From positions 1,736,001 to 1,800,000 of the forward strand of contig NZ_FTPP01000001.1 in the NCBI RefSeq assembly GCF_900156345.1: a stretch of DNA of 64,000 nt, given 5' to 3'. The translations under genes were made by a program, and so were the position numbers. Under the pieces are notes generated by a model. It saw only the letters and a list, made by a program, of their open reading frames with translations. It was not told the origin of the DNA and searched no databases. The DNA comes from Pontibacter indicus. GTDB taxonomy: Bacteria; Bacteroidota; Bacteroidia; Cytophagales; Hymenobacteraceae. Positions within the stretch are counted from its first letter, which is position 1, and the number at the start of each line of letters is the position of its first letter. Shown here piece after piece: positions 26,314 to 35,014 of the stretch.

Positions 26314-27315
26314 TTAACCCGCCTGCCGGTCGCCGGGTTCGCTTACCTGCTCTTCCAACTCCATTTCGGCAGGTATAGCCGTGCCCATTTGCAGGGAAGG
26401 CGTTACTTGTAACAGCGTCTCTTCCTGCTCGTCCACAGTCTCCTGCTCCCGCTGATGGGCTGTCACAACCGTTCCAGGCGGTTTAAACAGGATATCCCAG
26501 GCTTCCCTGAATGACCGCGCGTGCCTCAGATCTTTGCCAATGTCCACCCATTCGTGAAAGACCAGGTAGATTGGATTATAGGAGCTGACCGGTGTGGTAA
26601 GGCCGTAGGTGGGTTTTTCCTCTTCTTTCTGGAAAGTGCCGAACATCCTGTCCCAGATAATGAAGGTAGAGCCGTAGTTTTTATCAATGTACTTGGGGTT
26701 GGAGCCATGGTGCACGCGGTGGTGCGAGGGAGTCACGAACAGATACTCTACCGGTGCCGGCAACTTTCGGATAAGCTCCGTGTGAACCCAGAACTGGTAG
26801 AGCACCGCCAGTTGGTGGCAGACAAAAAACGTGAACGGGTCAAAGCCAAGGAAAGGCACTGGAAGGAAAAACAAAAACTTGATGGGTGAGGTCCAGCCGG
26901 TGCGGAGCGAGATCGCGAAATTCATTTTTTCGGATGAGTGATGCGTCACGTGCGTTGCCCACCAGAACCGCTGCTCGTGCGAGATGCGGTGCGCCCAGTA
27001 CCTGCAGAAGTCAACCGCCACAAACCCGACTACAAAACCCCACCAGGACCTAGGTATAGCCCAGGGAACGGCGTTGTACACCATCATGGAAGCGGTGAAG
27101 AACACGATTTTTAAACTTGCTCCCACCAGGGCGCTTCCTGCTCCGATCCAGAGCGCCGCCATAAAGTCCCTTTTTTCATAATAATGGCGCTTCTTTCGCA
27201 CACCCACGTACCACTCAATCAGGACGGAGGCTACAATAATGGGCGCTGCCAGATGCATGATGGTCAGGTTATCCAGCTCAGCGATGTGATCTATCGTAAA
27301 GACTTCCTTCTCCAT
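26314..27315 (-). CDS. Sterol desaturase / fatty acid hydroxylase family protein
   Basis: The 333 residues contain the three His boxes of this di-iron membrane oxygenase superfamily: HRISHE (in RYWAHRISHE), HVTHHSSE and HHRVHH, placed between four or five hydrophobic helices. The fold hydroxylates or desaturates lipids in the cytoplasmic membrane. The last ~60 residues are hydrophilic, Glu/Gln-rich and unlike the core, and may be a loose tail. The substrate (sterol, carotenoid or fatty acid) cannot be told from the motifs, and neighbours give no pathway context. Confidence 0.85.
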   Translation of the reverse strand: MEKEVFTIDHIAELDNLTIMHLAAPIIVASVLIEWYVGVRKKRHYYEKRDFMAALWIGAGSALVGASLKIVFFTASMMVYNAVPWAIPRSWWGFVVGFVAVDFCRYWAHRISHEQRFWWATHVTHHSSEKMNFAISLRTGWTSPIKFLFFLPVPFLGFDPFTFFVCHQLAVLYQFWVHTELIRKLPAPVEYLFVTPSHHRVHHGSNPKYIDKNYGSTFIIWDRMFGTFQKEEEKPTYGLTTPVSSYNPIYLVFHEWVDIGKDLRHARSFREAWDILFKPPGTVVTAHQREQETVDEQEETLLQVTPSLQMGTAIPAEMELEEQVSEPGDRQAG

Positions 27316-27502
27316 AAGCTTCCAGTTCGTGCAGAGGTATAGCCTTAAGTAACGGAGGCTTTTAGCAAAGGGTTGAGCAAGAAAATATAACCAATATCCT
27401 ATTATATTATCCAGAAGGGCTAAGAGTTGCTGGAGAAGTGGGAGGTCGCCGACATTGGTTTTATGAAAATACCTGCGTAATCTTGCCTAAAAGATAAACG
27501 AC

Positions 27503-27694
27503 ATGAACATCCGCAAGAAAGTAAGAATGAACATCCCTACTGGCACTAACCGTTACGCTGCCATCGACCTCTTTGTGAAAGCCGCCGAGAAGGAGAACTG
27601 GAGCGAACAGGAAATTCAGTTTGTGATAGACGAAGTGGTAGAGGCTGACGACAACGCCAAAGGACTGGAGGCGCTGCAATATTACCTGGCGTAA
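27503..27694 (+). CDS. Small conserved-looking protein of unknown function
   Basis: The 63-residue protein is soluble, acidic towards the C-terminus and predicted helical (AAIDLFVKAAEKENWSEQEI, then EVVEADD and a short LEALQYYLA tail). It begins at the first ATG, 19 bases after TAATCTTG, a near match to a -7 box. A terminator directly follows. I do not recognise the family. Confidence 0.6.
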   Translation: MNIRKKVRMNIPTGTNRYAAIDLFVKAAEKENWSEQEIQFVIDEVVEADDNAKGLEALQYYLA

Positions 27695-27696
27695 AA

Positions 27697-27735
27697 AAAG
27701 CCGTGCAGGCACAGCGAATGCACCCACACGGCTTT
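27697..27735. terminator. Bidirectional terminator
   Basis: AAAGCCGTG pairs with CACGGCTTT around a 21-nt loop, preceded by an A-run. It separates the small protein (+) from the HD protein (-). Confidence 0.65.
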
Positions 27736-27755
27736 CATAATAGTTGGAGTATGTT

Positions 27756-28319
27756 CTATACCTCGCCCTGGGCGATGGGCTCGAGCTGCAGTTCAGCCTG
27801 GTGCTGTTGCAGCACGCTGATGATAAAGTCGATGTGCTCTTTGATATCCACGCCGAAAAGCTCAGCGCCCTTGCGCACTTCTTCCCGGTCCACGGAGGCG
27901 GCAAATCCGCTGGTCTTCAGCTTTTTCATGACCGACTTTGCCTCCAGCCCCTCCAGGCGCTGTGGCCGCACCTGCGCGCAGGCTACAATAAAGCCGGTTA
28001 TCTCATCGCAGGCGATCAGGGCTTTGTCGAGGGTGGTTTCGTAGGGGACGCCCCAGTGAGTGTAATGCGCCGAGATGGCGTGTGCGATGCGCTCCTCCCC
28101 TTTCTCGTGCAGCAGGTCTACGATCACGTTCGGGTGTTGATCGGGGTAGGCCTGGTAGTCGGCATCGTGCAGCAGGCCGGCAATGGCCCATTCGTCCGTG
28201 TTCTCTCCCAGTTTGTTGGCGTAGGCCTCCATTACCAATTCTACGGTGCGGGCGTGGCGCAGCAGGCTCTCGCTGGTAGTCATTTGCTCCAATATCGTGC
28301 GGGCTTCTTGTCTTGTCAT
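27756..28319 (-). CDS. HD-domain phosphohydrolase-like protein
   Basis: The 187-residue protein has the HD-superfamily metal ligands: His22 in LLRHARTVE, and His51-Asp52 in LLHDADYQAYP. A later Asp (ACDEITG) completes the H...HD...D set. The family hydrolyses nucleotide or related phosphates with a divalent metal; single-domain members of this type (often annotated as HDIG or YedJ-like) have no fixed substrate. It stands alone. An octamer copy lies at the end of the gene. Confidence 0.8.
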   Translation of the reverse strand: MTRQEARTILEQMTTSESLLRHARTVELVMEAYANKLGENTDEWAIAGLLHDADYQAYPDQHPNVIVDLLHEKGEERIAHAISAHYTHWGVPYETTLDKALIACDEITGFIVACAQVRPQRLEGLEAKSVMKKLKTSGFAASVDREEVRKGAELFGVDIKEHIDFIISVLQQHQAELQLEPIAQGEV

Positions 28320-28384
28320 AGCTAGTTCAGGATTTTACAAACCGAATGTAGCAAATTCAACCCATACCTGCACATCAGGCAAAC

Positions 28385-28957
28385 TTAATCCCGCATCGCA
28401 AAGCCGTAATAGCTTGGTTGGAAGTCGAACTCGCTTTCATCTGGGAACTCAGATCTGGCAATTTTGACATTGTCCCACCTGCCGTAAATGTTGTCTTTGC
28501 GGCCTACGAGTATATCGACACGGTTTGTGAAGCGGCGGTTCATGGTATCGCGGACAATGTACTGTCCGTCCAGGTCGTCTGAGACACCGCGCAACCACAC
28601 GGTATCGCCATATTGAATATCACCGCCCCAGCGTGCCAGCATGTCGCGTGAGAGGGCAATCCAGCGGTGTTGTTTCGGGTTTTTGGGGTTGATGCGGGAG
28701 CCGTCGGCCGTGATGAGCGGGTTTCTGTCCGTCTGGTTTTTCTCAGGGTAATAGACGGTGGCCGTTACGGTAAAAGTTTCCGGGTAAGGAGGGTAATCAG
28801 GGTATTTTTGTACTTTTTCTATGATTCGGGGAGAGATCAGTTCTTGCTGCTTTACCTCATTTGGAGGGTTTGAATTTTCAGGTTCTGTGACAGCCATTTC
28901 ATCGAAAAAAGTTACAAAAATGGAAATCACTACTGCGAGCATTTTGACTCTAAACAT
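28385..28957 (-). CDS. 3D-domain (RlpA-like) exported protein
   Basis: The 190-residue protein has an N-terminal hydrophobic segment (about 5-18) and then a 3D/double-psi beta-barrel: FTVTATVYYP, NPLITADGSRI, HRWIALSRDML, YGDTVWLRGV, the three Asp positions in DGQYIVRDTMN and RVDILV. This is the fold of MltA/Sps-type and RlpA-like peptidoglycan-acting domains. It is likely a cell-envelope protein; enzymatic activity is not certain. The gene and its AT-rich upstream flank contain no copies of the window-wide octamer. Confidence 0.7.
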   Translation of the reverse strand: MFRVKMLAVVISIFVTFFDEMAVTEPENSNPPNEVKQQELISPRIIEKVQKYPDYPPYPETFTVTATVYYPEKNQTDRNPLITADGSRINPKNPKQHRWIALSRDMLARWGGDIQYGDTVWLRGVSDDLDGQYIVRDTMNRRFTNRVDILVGRKDNIYGRWDNVKIARSEFPDESEFDFQPSYYGFAMRD

Positions 28958-29295
28958 ATTCAGTCCATTTCGTGAAACATCATTTCTATAATAACAAACC
29001 GCTTAAACGGCGGCTATAGAAATTAGGTTTTGCAACCCAGACGAAATTAGGACCGATAAAAAGTGTAAATTAAGCTTACCAAAAGCGCTATATAAAGGCC
29101 AGGTATTTAAAATTTGACGTTCTGGCCGAACAGCTCAGTCTATATATAAATTTAAAATTTTCACTAAAAAACAATAATTAAAATTAAAAACATATCAGAA
29201 ATATGTCTTAGCAATTTCGACTTTTCACTGTCTAAACGCCCCTCAAATTGTAATTTATAAAGCTGACCAAACCAGGCACTTTTGATGGCAATTAC
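28958..29295. other. AT-rich gene-free stretch
   Basis: This 338-base gap between two minus-strand genes is strongly AT-rich, with runs such as TATATATAAATTTAAAAT near 29140. I see no ORF, RNA fold or clear -7 box for the 3D-domain gene. No octamer core occurs from 27764 to 30138. It may hold the 3D-gene promoter region, but nothing is assignable. Confidence 0.5.
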
Positions 29296-30018
29296 CTAGT
29301 GTCCGCTATGCGTCTTCTTGATGTATTTGTCATACACCACATAGCCTATGAAGAGCAACAAACTCAGCCCTCCTACCCAGATCAAACCATTCATGAGGCG
29401 GTCATTTTCTTCGCCTAGCCAAGCCAACAGTACGGTGAGCGGCGTAATACCTGCTAAAGTGGCGCCGATGAATTTAAAATAGCTCATTCTGGTGAGGCCG
29501 GCTACAAAGCTAACCGCGTCGTTAGACAAAAAGGGAGAGATACGTGCCACGATCACAGCCCAGATCCCGTAGTCCGACACAAAGCCGCATACCTTCTTTT
29601 CGGCCTTGTGTCCAATGATCTTACTCACGCCAGCTTCCCCCAATCCCCTACCTATAAAATAGCCCACGGTAGAGGCGACCAACACGGCAACCAGCGCTAT
29701 AATTGAACCCCAAACAGGACCGTACGCGATAATGGCCACCAGCATCAGGGCCACTACATTCACCACCACCAGGAACATCTGCGCGACCATGGCCAGTATA
29801 ATGAAGATCGGTCCCCAAAAACCAAATTGCTCTACCCAGCTGGAAATACGCGCTTCATCCTCGCTCGTCAGCACATCCCAGCCTTCTTTGATAGTAGCCT
29901 GAAAAGCGGGGAATACAAAATAAGAGAGGACCAACAGGCCAATAATACCGGCTGTGACGGCCAAGGGCCATTTGCTTTGTTTTATATCCTGCTGTTCTGC
30001 GGCGGTGTTTTGAGACAT
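29296..30018 (-). CDS. TVP38/TMEM64 family membrane protein
   Basis: The 240 residues have a short polar N-terminus and five or six hydrophobic helices, with the SNARE-associated/DedA-like core FLVVVNVVALMLVAIIAYGPVWGSIIALV and VARISPFLSNDAVSFVAGLTRMSYFKFIGATLAGITP. This is a conserved membrane family implicated in lipid or polyprenyl-phosphate transport. It has no evident operon partner: the rhomboid gene begins upstream on the same strand but the 43-base gap lacks a clear ribosome-binding or terminator signal, so co-transcription is possible. Confidence 0.85.
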   Translation of the reverse strand: MSQNTAAEQQDIKQSKWPLAVTAGIIGLLVLSYFVFPAFQATIKEGWDVLTSEDEARISSWVEQFGFWGPIFIILAMVAQMFLVVVNVVALMLVAIIAYGPVWGSIIALVAVLVASTVGYFIGRGLGEAGVSKIIGHKAEKKVCGFVSDYGIWAVIVARISPFLSNDAVSFVAGLTRMSYFKFIGATLAGITPLTVLLAWLGEENDRLMNGLIWVGGLSLLLFIGYVVYDKYIKKTHSGH

Positions 30019-30061
30019 AAGTATCTGTTTTCGTGATTAGACGCAGGTTTTAACCTTTGGG

Positions 30062-30835
30062 TTAGGTTTCCAGCATACCTGATTTGGCATTCAGGCTGGC
30101 TTTCTGATCAAACTTTTTGGGCGGTTCATCGCTCACCAAGGTATAGCGCCATGTATATTGCTGGCCCATAAGCGTGCTGCTCTGGTGAAGCTGCTGTGCC
30201 CTCTGCTCTGCCTGACTGAGCGGCGGTGCAACAGGTATAGCAGGCTGTTTTATATCGACGTGCTCCCCGTAAAACAGGGCTGCCACTAGCCCTGTGAGCA
30301 GCCCGCCCAAGTGGCCTTCCCAAGAGATACGTTCCTCAGAAGGAAACAAGCCATAAAACAGGCCGCTGTACAAAAACAGAATGGCCAGCGAAACAGCCAA
30401 GCCTGCCCTGTCGCGACGCATAACCCCGTTGAACAGCAGGTAGCCGGCCAGGCCGTATACCACGCCGCTTGCCCCCACATGGTAGGCATCCCGACCTATG
30501 AACCAGGTAAAAAGTCCGCTTAGCAGGTATACGAGCACGAACACGCGCAGCGCCACTGGCCGGTGCAGAAACAGGATAAAGCCCGAAAGCAGCACCAACG
30601 GAAATGAGTTGGAGAGCAGGTGAATGAGACCAGAATGGATAAGTGGCCCCAGGAATACCCCGATCAGTCCCAGGAAGTCGCGGGGGTGGATGCCCAGCCA
30701 AGCCAGATTCACATCGTTTAGGTACGAAAGCAAGGCCACCAGCCAGATGAGTCCTACAAACAAGGTGCCCGGCAGAAAACTGTAGGCAAAGCGCTCGTGT
30801 TCGGCTTTCATCTGCGTGGGCGTTGCTTGTATCAT
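30062..30835 (-). CDS. Rhomboid-family intramembrane serine protease
   Basis: The 257-residue protein has six hydrophobic helices with the catalytic dyad of rhomboids: GASGVVYGLAGY (Ser nucleophile) and the His in EGHLGGLLTG, plus the oxyanion/Asn-helix segment SGLIHLLSNSFPL. It cleaves transmembrane substrates within the membrane. The C-terminal ~50 residues are cytoplasmic, Pro- and Gln-rich. Rhomboids control signalling or quality control, with no substrate visible here. Several octamer copies fall within it. Confidence 0.9.
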   Translation of the reverse strand: MIQATPTQMKAEHERFAYSFLPGTLFVGLIWLVALLSYLNDVNLAWLGIHPRDFLGLIGVFLGPLIHSGLIHLLSNSFPLVLLSGFILFLHRPVALRVFVLVYLLSGLFTWFIGRDAYHVGASGVVYGLAGYLLFNGVMRRDRAGLAVSLAILFLYSGLFYGLFPSEERISWEGHLGGLLTGLVAALFYGEHVDIKQPAIPVAPPLSQAEQRAQQLHQSSTLMGQQYTWRYTLVSDEPPKKFDQKASLNAKSGMLET

Positions 30836-31096
30836 TGGGCTTTGTCGGAGAGAAGGCGATTCCTCTTTTAGTCGTGGTCAGGCTATACGTAGCGGGGTGG
30901 TGTCTGGTCGTGCACCAATTACACCCGCACAGCAGCAAGATAAGGGCTACCGGTCACAATTCGCATGCGTAATCCGTACTTTTCACGTTCTATATCGTAT
31001 CAGTTCCATTTCGGCCATGCACTGTAGCGTATAAGGCCTGTCGTCCTAAACCGAATAAAATTGAGAAGTAACAGAGGTGATTTCACCAAGAGTACC

Positions 31097-32950
31097 ATGC
31101 ACGCCAACCTGCCTCACCCGATAGCCAGCCGTCTGCCAGCACTTTGCATCTGGTTGCTCTGCAGTATCCTGCTGTTGAGTGCCTGCGAAAGCTCCGACAC
31201 GAGCAAGGCCTATGCGCGTGATGAGAAGGACAATCCGGAGTTTTTCCCCAAGGAGGCTCCCTATACGCGGCCGGGTTCCCTGATAGAGGCCATCGAGCGC
31301 CCTTCGCCCTGGGTGGACTCTGTCTTCCGGACGCTGAGCCCGGAGGAGCGCATCGCACAGCTCATCATCATTGAGGCATTCTCCAACAAAGGCCCAAAGT
31401 ACGAGGCGGACGTGATGAACCTGGTAAGAAAGTATAAAGTGGGCGGCATCATCTATTTTCAGGGCGGACCCGTGCGGCAGGCTATTCTGAACAACCGCCT
31501 GCAGGCCGCCTCCAAAGTGCCGCTCCTGATCTCGATGGACGCCGAGACGGGTGTGGGCATGCGACTTGACAGCACCGTGCAGTATCCGTTTCAGATGATG
31601 ATGGGCGCCATCGAGGACAATGGCCTGATTTACCGCATGGGGGCAGAGGTGGCCGAGGAGTTCAAGCGGCTGGGCATGCACGTCAATTTCGCGCCGGTGG
31701 CCGACATCAACAATAACCCCCAGAACCCTATCATCAGCTACAGGGCCTTTGGGGAGGACAAACTGGACGTGACCGCCAAAAGCCTGGCCTACATGCGCGG
31801 CATGCAGGAGAACGGTATCATTGCGGTGGCCAAGCACTTTCCGGGCCACGGCGACACCGACGTGGACTCCCACTACGACCTGCCCATCATCCCCCATGAC
31901 CGAGCTCGCCTCGACTCGCTGGAGCTATACCCTTTCCGGGAACTAATCAAGCACGGCATTGGCGGCATCATGGTGGCGCACATGCACATGCCCGAGCTCG
32001 ACACTACCATGAACCTGCCCTCTACCCTATCCAGGCCCATTGTGACCAACCTACTCAAGAAAAAACTGGAGTTCAAAGGACTGGTCTTCACAGATGCCAT
32101 GGTGATGAAGGGCGTGACCAAGTATTTTCCTCCCGGAGAGGCGGAGGCACGCGCCCTTATTGCGGGAAATGATGTACTGGAGCGCCTCAACAGCGTGCCC
32201 AAAGCCATACAGGCCATCAAGCAAGCTATCGCCCTGGGCTATATCACACAAGAAGAGATTGACGCGCGCTGCAAAAAAATGCTGGCTGCCAAAGCCTGGG
32301 TGGGGCTGGACAGGTATAAGCCCATCGAACTGGAGAATCTGTATGAAGACCTGAACCCAGGTATAGCCGACAGCACCAATCACGCACTGGCCGAGGCCGC
32401 CATGACGTTGCTCAACAACCGGAAGAACCTGCTGCCCATCCGCCAGAAGAAGCGAAAAACCATTGCCACGCTCTCGTTCGGTGTGGTGCGTCCCAGCATT
32501 TTCCAGCGCGAGGTAAACAAGTATGCCCGCATCGATGCCAACTTTGTGCTATCACGGAAGGCCAATGCCAAAGAGGTAAAGAAAATGAAGCAGAAGCTCA
32601 GGGGCTACGACCTGGTGGTGGTGGGGCTTTACGGGCCGAGTGTAGCGCCAAGCAACCGCCTGGGCTATTCCAAAGAAGCAGTCGACTTTGTGTCAGACCT
32701 GGCCCGCTCTAACCGGACCGTCATGACGCTTTTTGACAACCCCTATACCTTAAACCAGTTCCCGGACATACATAAGAGTCGCGCGCTCGTCATGGCTTAT
32801 CAGGCCCACATGCACGCGCAGGTGGCGGCGGCCAAGCTGCTTTTCGGGAAGATACCGGCGCGCGGCAAGCTACCCGTTACCGTTAACAGGCACTACCCCT
32901 ACGGCCACGGCATCAGCAAAGACAAGCCCCTTTTGGCCGTGAATCCCTAG
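31097..32950 (+). CDS. Glycoside hydrolase family 3 lipoprotein (NagZ-like)
   Basis: Met at 31097 gives 617 residues with a lipoprotein signal (WLLCSILLLSAC, Cys near 29); the TTG upstream at 31061 is not needed. The catalytic module shows the GH3 signature KHFPGHGDTDVDSHYDLP and the nucleophile Asp in FTDAMVMKGV. A C-terminal GH3_C-type domain follows (about 440-615). This is the beta-N-acetylglucosaminidase/beta-glucosidase fold; the KHFPGHGxT-type motif with adjacent His supports a NagZ-like exo-N-acetylglucosaminidase. Many Bacteroidota homologues carry an extra C-terminal beta-lactamase-like domain; this one does not. It may recycle cell-wall or dietary sugars at the outer membrane. Confidence 0.85.
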   Translation: MHANLPHPIASRLPALCIWLLCSILLLSACESSDTSKAYARDEKDNPEFFPKEAPYTRPGSLIEAIERPSPWVDSVFRTLSPEERIAQLIIIEAFSNKGPKYEADVMNLVRKYKVGGIIYFQGGPVRQAILNNRLQAASKVPLLISMDAETGVGMRLDSTVQYPFQMMMGAIEDNGLIYRMGAEVAEEFKRLGMHVNFAPVADINNNPQNPIISYRAFGEDKLDVTAKSLAYMRGMQENGIIAVAKHFPGHGDTDVDSHYDLPIIPHDRARLDSLELYPFRELIKHGIGGIMVAHMHMPELDTTMNLPSTLSRPIVTNLLKKKLEFKGLVFTDAMVMKGVTKYFPPGEAEARALIAGNDVLERLNSVPKAIQAIKQAIALGYITQEEIDARCKKMLAAKAWVGLDRYKPIELENLYEDLNPGIADSTNHALAEAAMTLLNNRKNLLPIRQKKRKTIATLSFGVVRPSIFQREVNKYARIDANFVLSRKANAKEVKKMKQKLRGYDLVVVGLYGPSVAPSNRLGYSKEAVDFVSDLARSNRTVMTLFDNPYTLNQFPDIHKSRALVMAYQAHMHAQVAAAKLLFGKIPARGKLPVTVNRHYPYGHGISKDKPLLAVNP

Positions 32951-33034
32951 AAAGCATCTTGTCGGGTTGCTTTGCGTATGATGGCAAGTATAGACATCGC
33001 CATAGCGCACCAACCCTAAAAATTTGAAAAATAA

Positions 33035-33733
33035 ATGCTTAACCTCAAACCCAAATACCTGACTGGTTTACTCGCAGTTTTGCTGCTTTGGAGCTGCGAA
33101 GGAAACCGCACCGCCCAGGAAACCGAAGAAATAACAGTAGAAGTGCCTGCCGACACGGCCCGCGTGGAGCGCACCGGCCGCACCGTAGGCGAACGACTGG
33201 AATCGCTGCGGGGCTGGATGAACGAGAAAGTGGAGCGGGGCGACACGGCCATACAGCGCGAAATGCCCGGCATTAAAGAAGATTTCAGGAAGCGAAGCGC
33301 GGAGATAGAGGAAAATCTCGATAGTCTCTCCGCCGACTCCAAAGCAGAGTACGCCCGCCTGAAGGAGCGCTACGAACGCTGGGAGAACCGCCAGGAGCGC
33401 CGTCTGAGCACACCGCTCGACCGCGCCGAGCTCGACCAGTGGGAAGAGCAGCTGCTCCGTGAGTTCAAAGACACCGAAAGCATCGCCCCGCAGGACATGC
33501 GCGAAGCCTACCTGACTTTTATGGGCGTAATCCGGGCCAAGCGCCGCAACTGGACACAGCACGACTGGGACTACGTAGACAATGTATACGGCCAACTTAA
33601 CCAGCGCCGCGGGCAAGTGGAGAACCAGCTTTCGAACAGCGACAAGCTCAAGATCAGGGCCTTGCAGGCTGAATACCTGACGCTGGAGGGGGCCGCCGAC
33701 GCCCAAAGCACAATGCGAAATATGCGTAATTAA
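33035..33733 (+). CDS. Coiled-coil lipoprotein of unknown function
   Basis: The 232 residues open with a lipobox (LLAVLLLWSC, Cys near 21) and then a Thr/Glu-rich linker. The rest is highly charged alpha-helix (Arg/Glu-rich, about 50-225) with heptad-like spacing, suggesting coiled coil. I recognise no domain. Its location between the GH3 and MsrA genes does not fix a role. Confidence 0.65.
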   Translation: MLNLKPKYLTGLLAVLLLWSCEGNRTAQETEEITVEVPADTARVERTGRTVGERLESLRGWMNEKVERGDTAIQREMPGIKEDFRKRSAEIEENLDSLSADSKAEYARLKERYERWENRQERRLSTPLDRAELDQWEEQLLREFKDTESIAPQDMREAYLTFMGVIRAKRRNWTQHDWDYVDNVYGQLNQRRGQVENQLSNSDKLKIRALQAEYLTLEGAADAQSTMRNMRN

Positions 33734-33762
33734 AACTTATGGCAGGCTTTTCTGTTTAGTCC

Positions 33763-33784
33763 CTATACCTTTGCACAGGTATAG
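33763..33784 (+). repeat. Inverted octamer pair overlapping a -7 box upstream of msrA
   Basis: CTATACCT, six bases, AGGTATAG. The sequence TACCTTTG (33766-33773), a TAnnTTTG match, lies within it and ends 58 bases before the msrA ATG. The motif and a promoter box are thus fused here. Confidence 0.5.
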
Positions 33785-33831
33785 CCGATGGCTTTTAGCT
33801 GAAAGCCTGTACGTATTTTAAAGCGAGAAAG

Positions 33832-34374
33832 ATGGAAAAAGCAACATTTGGAGGAGGATGCTTCTGGTGCACCGAAGCGGTGTTTCAGGAACTGGCGGGC
33901 GTTCAGAAAGTGGAGTCGGGCTACGCAGGGGGGCACATGGAGAACCCGACCTACAAACAGGTTACCTCCGGCACCACCGGCCACGCTGAGGTGCTGCAAA
34001 TTACCTACGACCCGGACACTATCAGCTATGACGAGCTGCTGGAAGTGTTCTGGAGCACCCACGACCCGACCACCCTGAACAGACAGGGCAACGACATCGG
34101 GCCACAGTACCGCTCTATCGTGCTCTATCACAACGACGAACAGCGCGAAAAAGCGGAAAGATACCTAAAGGAGCTTGATGCGTCAGGCGCCTATGACAGC
34201 CCAATCGTGACCACGATTGAACCTTTGCAGGAATTTTACCCGGCCGAGGACTATCATCAAAACTACTTCAACACGCACGGGCACGAGCCTTACTGCAGTT
34301 TTGTGATCCGACCGAAAGTAGAGAAGTTCAAAAAAGTGTTTGCAGACAAACTGAAGCCCGGAGTGGCACGGTGA
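33832..34374 (+). CDS. msrA: Peptide methionine sulfoxide reductase A
   Basis: The 180-residue protein begins with the MsrA active-site signature FGGGCFWCTE: Cys10 is the catalytic nucleophile and Cys13 follows it. Further MsrA features are GYAGGHMENPTYKQVTSGTTGHAE, DPTTLNRQGNDIGPQYRS and the conserved C-terminal HGHEPYCSFV. It repairs oxidised methionine (S-sulfoxide) in proteins. A second Cys in YCSFV near the C-terminus could resolve the disulfide. A well-formed terminator follows. Confidence 0.95.
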   Translation: MEKATFGGGCFWCTEAVFQELAGVQKVESGYAGGHMENPTYKQVTSGTTGHAEVLQITYDPDTISYDELLEVFWSTHDPTTLNRQGNDIGPQYRSIVLYHNDEQREKAERYLKELDASGAYDSPIVTTIEPLQEFYPAEDYHQNYFNTHGHEPYCSFVIRPKVEKFKKVFADKLKPGVAR

Positions 34375-34387
34375 TTCTGCTAAAACT

Positions 34388-34426
34388 AAAAGCCTCAGCT
34401 ACCAAAAACGGTGACTGAGGCTTTTT
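34388..34426. terminator. Terminator after msrA
   Basis: AAAAGCCTCAG pairs with CTGAGGCTTTT around a 16-nt loop, followed by a T-run and two TATACCT cores. It probably also serves the convergent Nudix gene. Confidence 0.8.
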
Positions 34427-34446
34427 TATACCTGTATACCTTGCCT

Positions 34447-34959
34447 TTAGCCTTGCAGCTGCACCCATTGCTGGGCGATGATCGTCTTGGCATCGGTAAA
34501 GCTTTCTTTCAGCAGCTCTTCCCGGGTATAGCTCACCAGCTCAATGTGTTCGTGCTCGTCGTCCTTGCCACCCCCTTCGGCATGCTGGTGCGATACCTCA
34601 GCGTAGTAGAGCAGCACTTTCTCGGTGGTGCCGCCCGGAGATGAATAAAAGGTGTGCAGATGCTTCAGGCTGTCCACACGGTAGCCAATTTCTTCCTCTA
34701 TCTCGCGGGCAATGCTGGTTTCGGGGTTTTCGCCTTCGTCTACCATACCGGCCACCACTTCCACCAGTTCCGATTCAGAGCCCACCCGAAACTGCCGGGT
34801 CAGGATGTAGCGTTGTTTCTCTGTGTCGTATACCATGGAAGCTACTGCGGTGCCGCGGTCAAATTGCTCCCGCGTAAAGGTATGGCCGTTCTGGGCCACG
34901 GTCAGTTTATAGATTTTGAAGTAGCCGTCGTAGGCCGTTTCTCTTTTCTTGATTTCCAT
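34447..34959 (-). CDS. Nudix hydrolase (NudF/NudK-type)
   Basis: Met at 34959 gives 170 residues; the longer frame adds a non-conserved hydrophobic stretch. The Nudix box GMVDEGENPETSIAREIEEEIGY fits Gx5Ex7REUxEExGU. The N-terminal FDRGTAVASMVYD and RQFRVGSESE are typical of ADP-ribose/GDP-mannose pyrophosphatases. It likely hydrolyses a nucleotide-sugar or ADP-ribose to mononucleotides with Mg2+. It follows the SDR gene by about 55 bases on the same strand. Confidence 0.85.
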   Translation of the reverse strand: MEIKKRETAYDGYFKIYKLTVAQNGHTFTREQFDRGTAVASMVYDTEKQRYILTRQFRVGSESELVEVVAGMVDEGENPETSIAREIEEEIGYRVDSLKHLHTFYSSPGGTTEKVLLYYAEVSHQHAEGGGKDDEHEHIELVSYTREELLKESFTDAKTIIAQQWVQLQG

Positions 34960-35014
34960 AAGGGCGAATATAGGCAAAGCCAGGGTATGGCCTGCCATCA
35001 GGTATAGGTATAAG

